Shown: positions 20,095 through 20,507 of the stretch, piece by piece
How positions within the stretch are numbered: position 1 is the stretch's first letter
Layout: each line of letters opens with the position of its first letter
NCBI GenBank assembly: GCA_025924495.1
Contig: JAICIG010000094.1
Coordinates: 1 to 20,507, forward strand
Source: Pirellulales bacterium
GTDB lineage: Bacteria > Planctomycetota > Planctomycetia > Pirellulales > JAICIG01
DNA: 20,507 nt
Direction: 5' to 3'
Notes under the pieces: generated by a model
The model's input: the letters and a program-made list of their open reading frames with translations, nothing else
What the model was told of the DNA's origin: nothing
Databases searched by the model: none
Position numbers and translations under genes: made by a program

Positions 20095-20507
20095 CTATCC
20101 TTCGTGATTGCTTTCCGGCGTGTCGATCGACTCCGTGGAAGGTTCGGGCGGCGCAGGTTCTTCGACGAGATCCAACGGCGCTTCGACGGATTCTGCCACT
20201 TCGGTGGCGCCAACCACGTCTTCGCATGTGAGTTGTAGAGCGACCGCCGGGACTTCGTCGTCGGGCAGTTCCAAGCCGTCGCCAGGCGCTGTCTCGACTT
20301 CTGGCATGACTGAGGGTGCGGGATGTTCCTCGATTACGCGCAGCAGGACCAACGTGCAATCGTCGAATCGCATCTCGCTTTCCTGGCGATGTAGGCCAAT
20401 TTCTTCTCGCCACTGCTCATCGCTCAGGGTCCAATAGTTTTCCCAGTTAACGGGTTCTCCCGCTTCGGCTCGATGATAAGCCCACAGGGCGATTGCGTCA
20501 GTACATA
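20095..20507 (-). CDS. PP2C-like protein phosphatase, C-terminal part (runs off window)
   Basis: The reading frame stays open from its TAG at 20095 to the right edge, so the 5' end lies outside the window. The visible 136 residues begin TDAIALWAYHRAEAGEP, pass through NWENYWTLSDEQWREEI and reach MRFDDCTLVLLRV, whose Asp-Asp pair and following hydrophobic strand match the end of the PP2C (metal-dependent Ser/Thr phosphatase) catalytic domain. The last 80 or so residues form an acidic tail rich in Pro, Glu, Val and Thr, probably disordered. An internal ATG at 20373 could be mistaken for the start of a 92-residue protein, but it falls within the conserved domain. The PP2C call rests on a short stretch and is moderate. 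Confidence 0.65.
   Translation of the reverse strand, partial: CTDAIALWAYHRAEAGEPVNWENYWTLSDEQWREEIGLHRQESEMRFDDCTLVLLRVIEEHPAPSVMPEVETAPGDGLELPDDEVPAVALQLTCEDVVGATEVAESVEAPLDLVEEPAPPEPSTESIDTPESNHEG

Overview
This 20.5 kb chromosomal window looks like a member of the Planctomycetota, most likely a Pirellulales-type organism. The basis is gene content recognised from the sequence: a planctomycete-type cytochrome (PSCyt1-DUF1549-discoidin-DUF1553) next to a DUF1501 gene, two further DUF1501 genes, exported isochorismatase-fold proteins, and a Val/Arg-rich exported repeat protein. Gene starts are mixed (ATG and GTG) and Shine-Dalgarno sequences are present in some genes and absent in others. 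I see no rRNA, tRNA, CRISPR array, transposase or phage gene.

Layout. 98-1006 (+): exported cysteine-hydrolase (isochorismatase-fold) protein. 1149-6872 (-): a three-gene unit read right to left: GntR/FCD regulator, the 1153-residue PSCyt1/DUF1549/DUF1553 protein, then a Tat-exported DUF1501 protein. A perfect palindrome, CATTGTATACAATG (6909-6922), lies just upstream of the regulator and fits a FadR-type GntR operator. 6994-8055 (-): exported NodB-type deacetylase. 8189-9319 (-): a second exported isochorismatase-fold protein. 9644-11035 (+): second DUF1501 gene. 11141-11614 (+): tRNA methyltransferase TrmL. 11716-12765 (+): Ldh-family NAD(P)-dependent dehydrogenase. 12809-13249 (-): small membrane protein. 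13380-13835 (-): hemerythrin-like protein. 14018-15046 (-): exported protein with two blocks of exact 16-residue repeats. 15514-15792 (+): small zinc-ribbon gene split by an in-frame TAG. 15909-16667 (-): uncharacterised membrane protein. 16906-18126 (-): DUF5009/HGSNAT-like multi-pass acyltransferase. 18490-19953 (-): third DUF1501 gene. 20095-20507 (-): 3' end of a PP2C-like phosphatase gene running off the window.

How the genes may work together. The left 11 kb is rich in predicted exported proteins: two hydrolase-fold proteins, a deacetylase, a haem protein with a discoidin domain, and two DUF1501 proteins, with one ligand-responsive-type GntR regulator inside the block. The simplest reading is a regulated periplasmic catabolic locus for an unidentified substrate. 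That is inference; no gene here names the substrate. The right half is a mix of housekeeping (TrmL) and unlinked accessory genes.

Most notable observations: the GntR palindrome placed to control a PSCyt1/DUF1501 operon; the TAG-split zinc-ribbon gene; the in-frame hexanucleotide repeat coding a Gln-Gly linker between the haem domain and DUF1549; the missing triad residues in both isochorismatase-fold proteins; and the two-block 16-residue repeat protein. All domain calls are from reading motifs, not from database searches.
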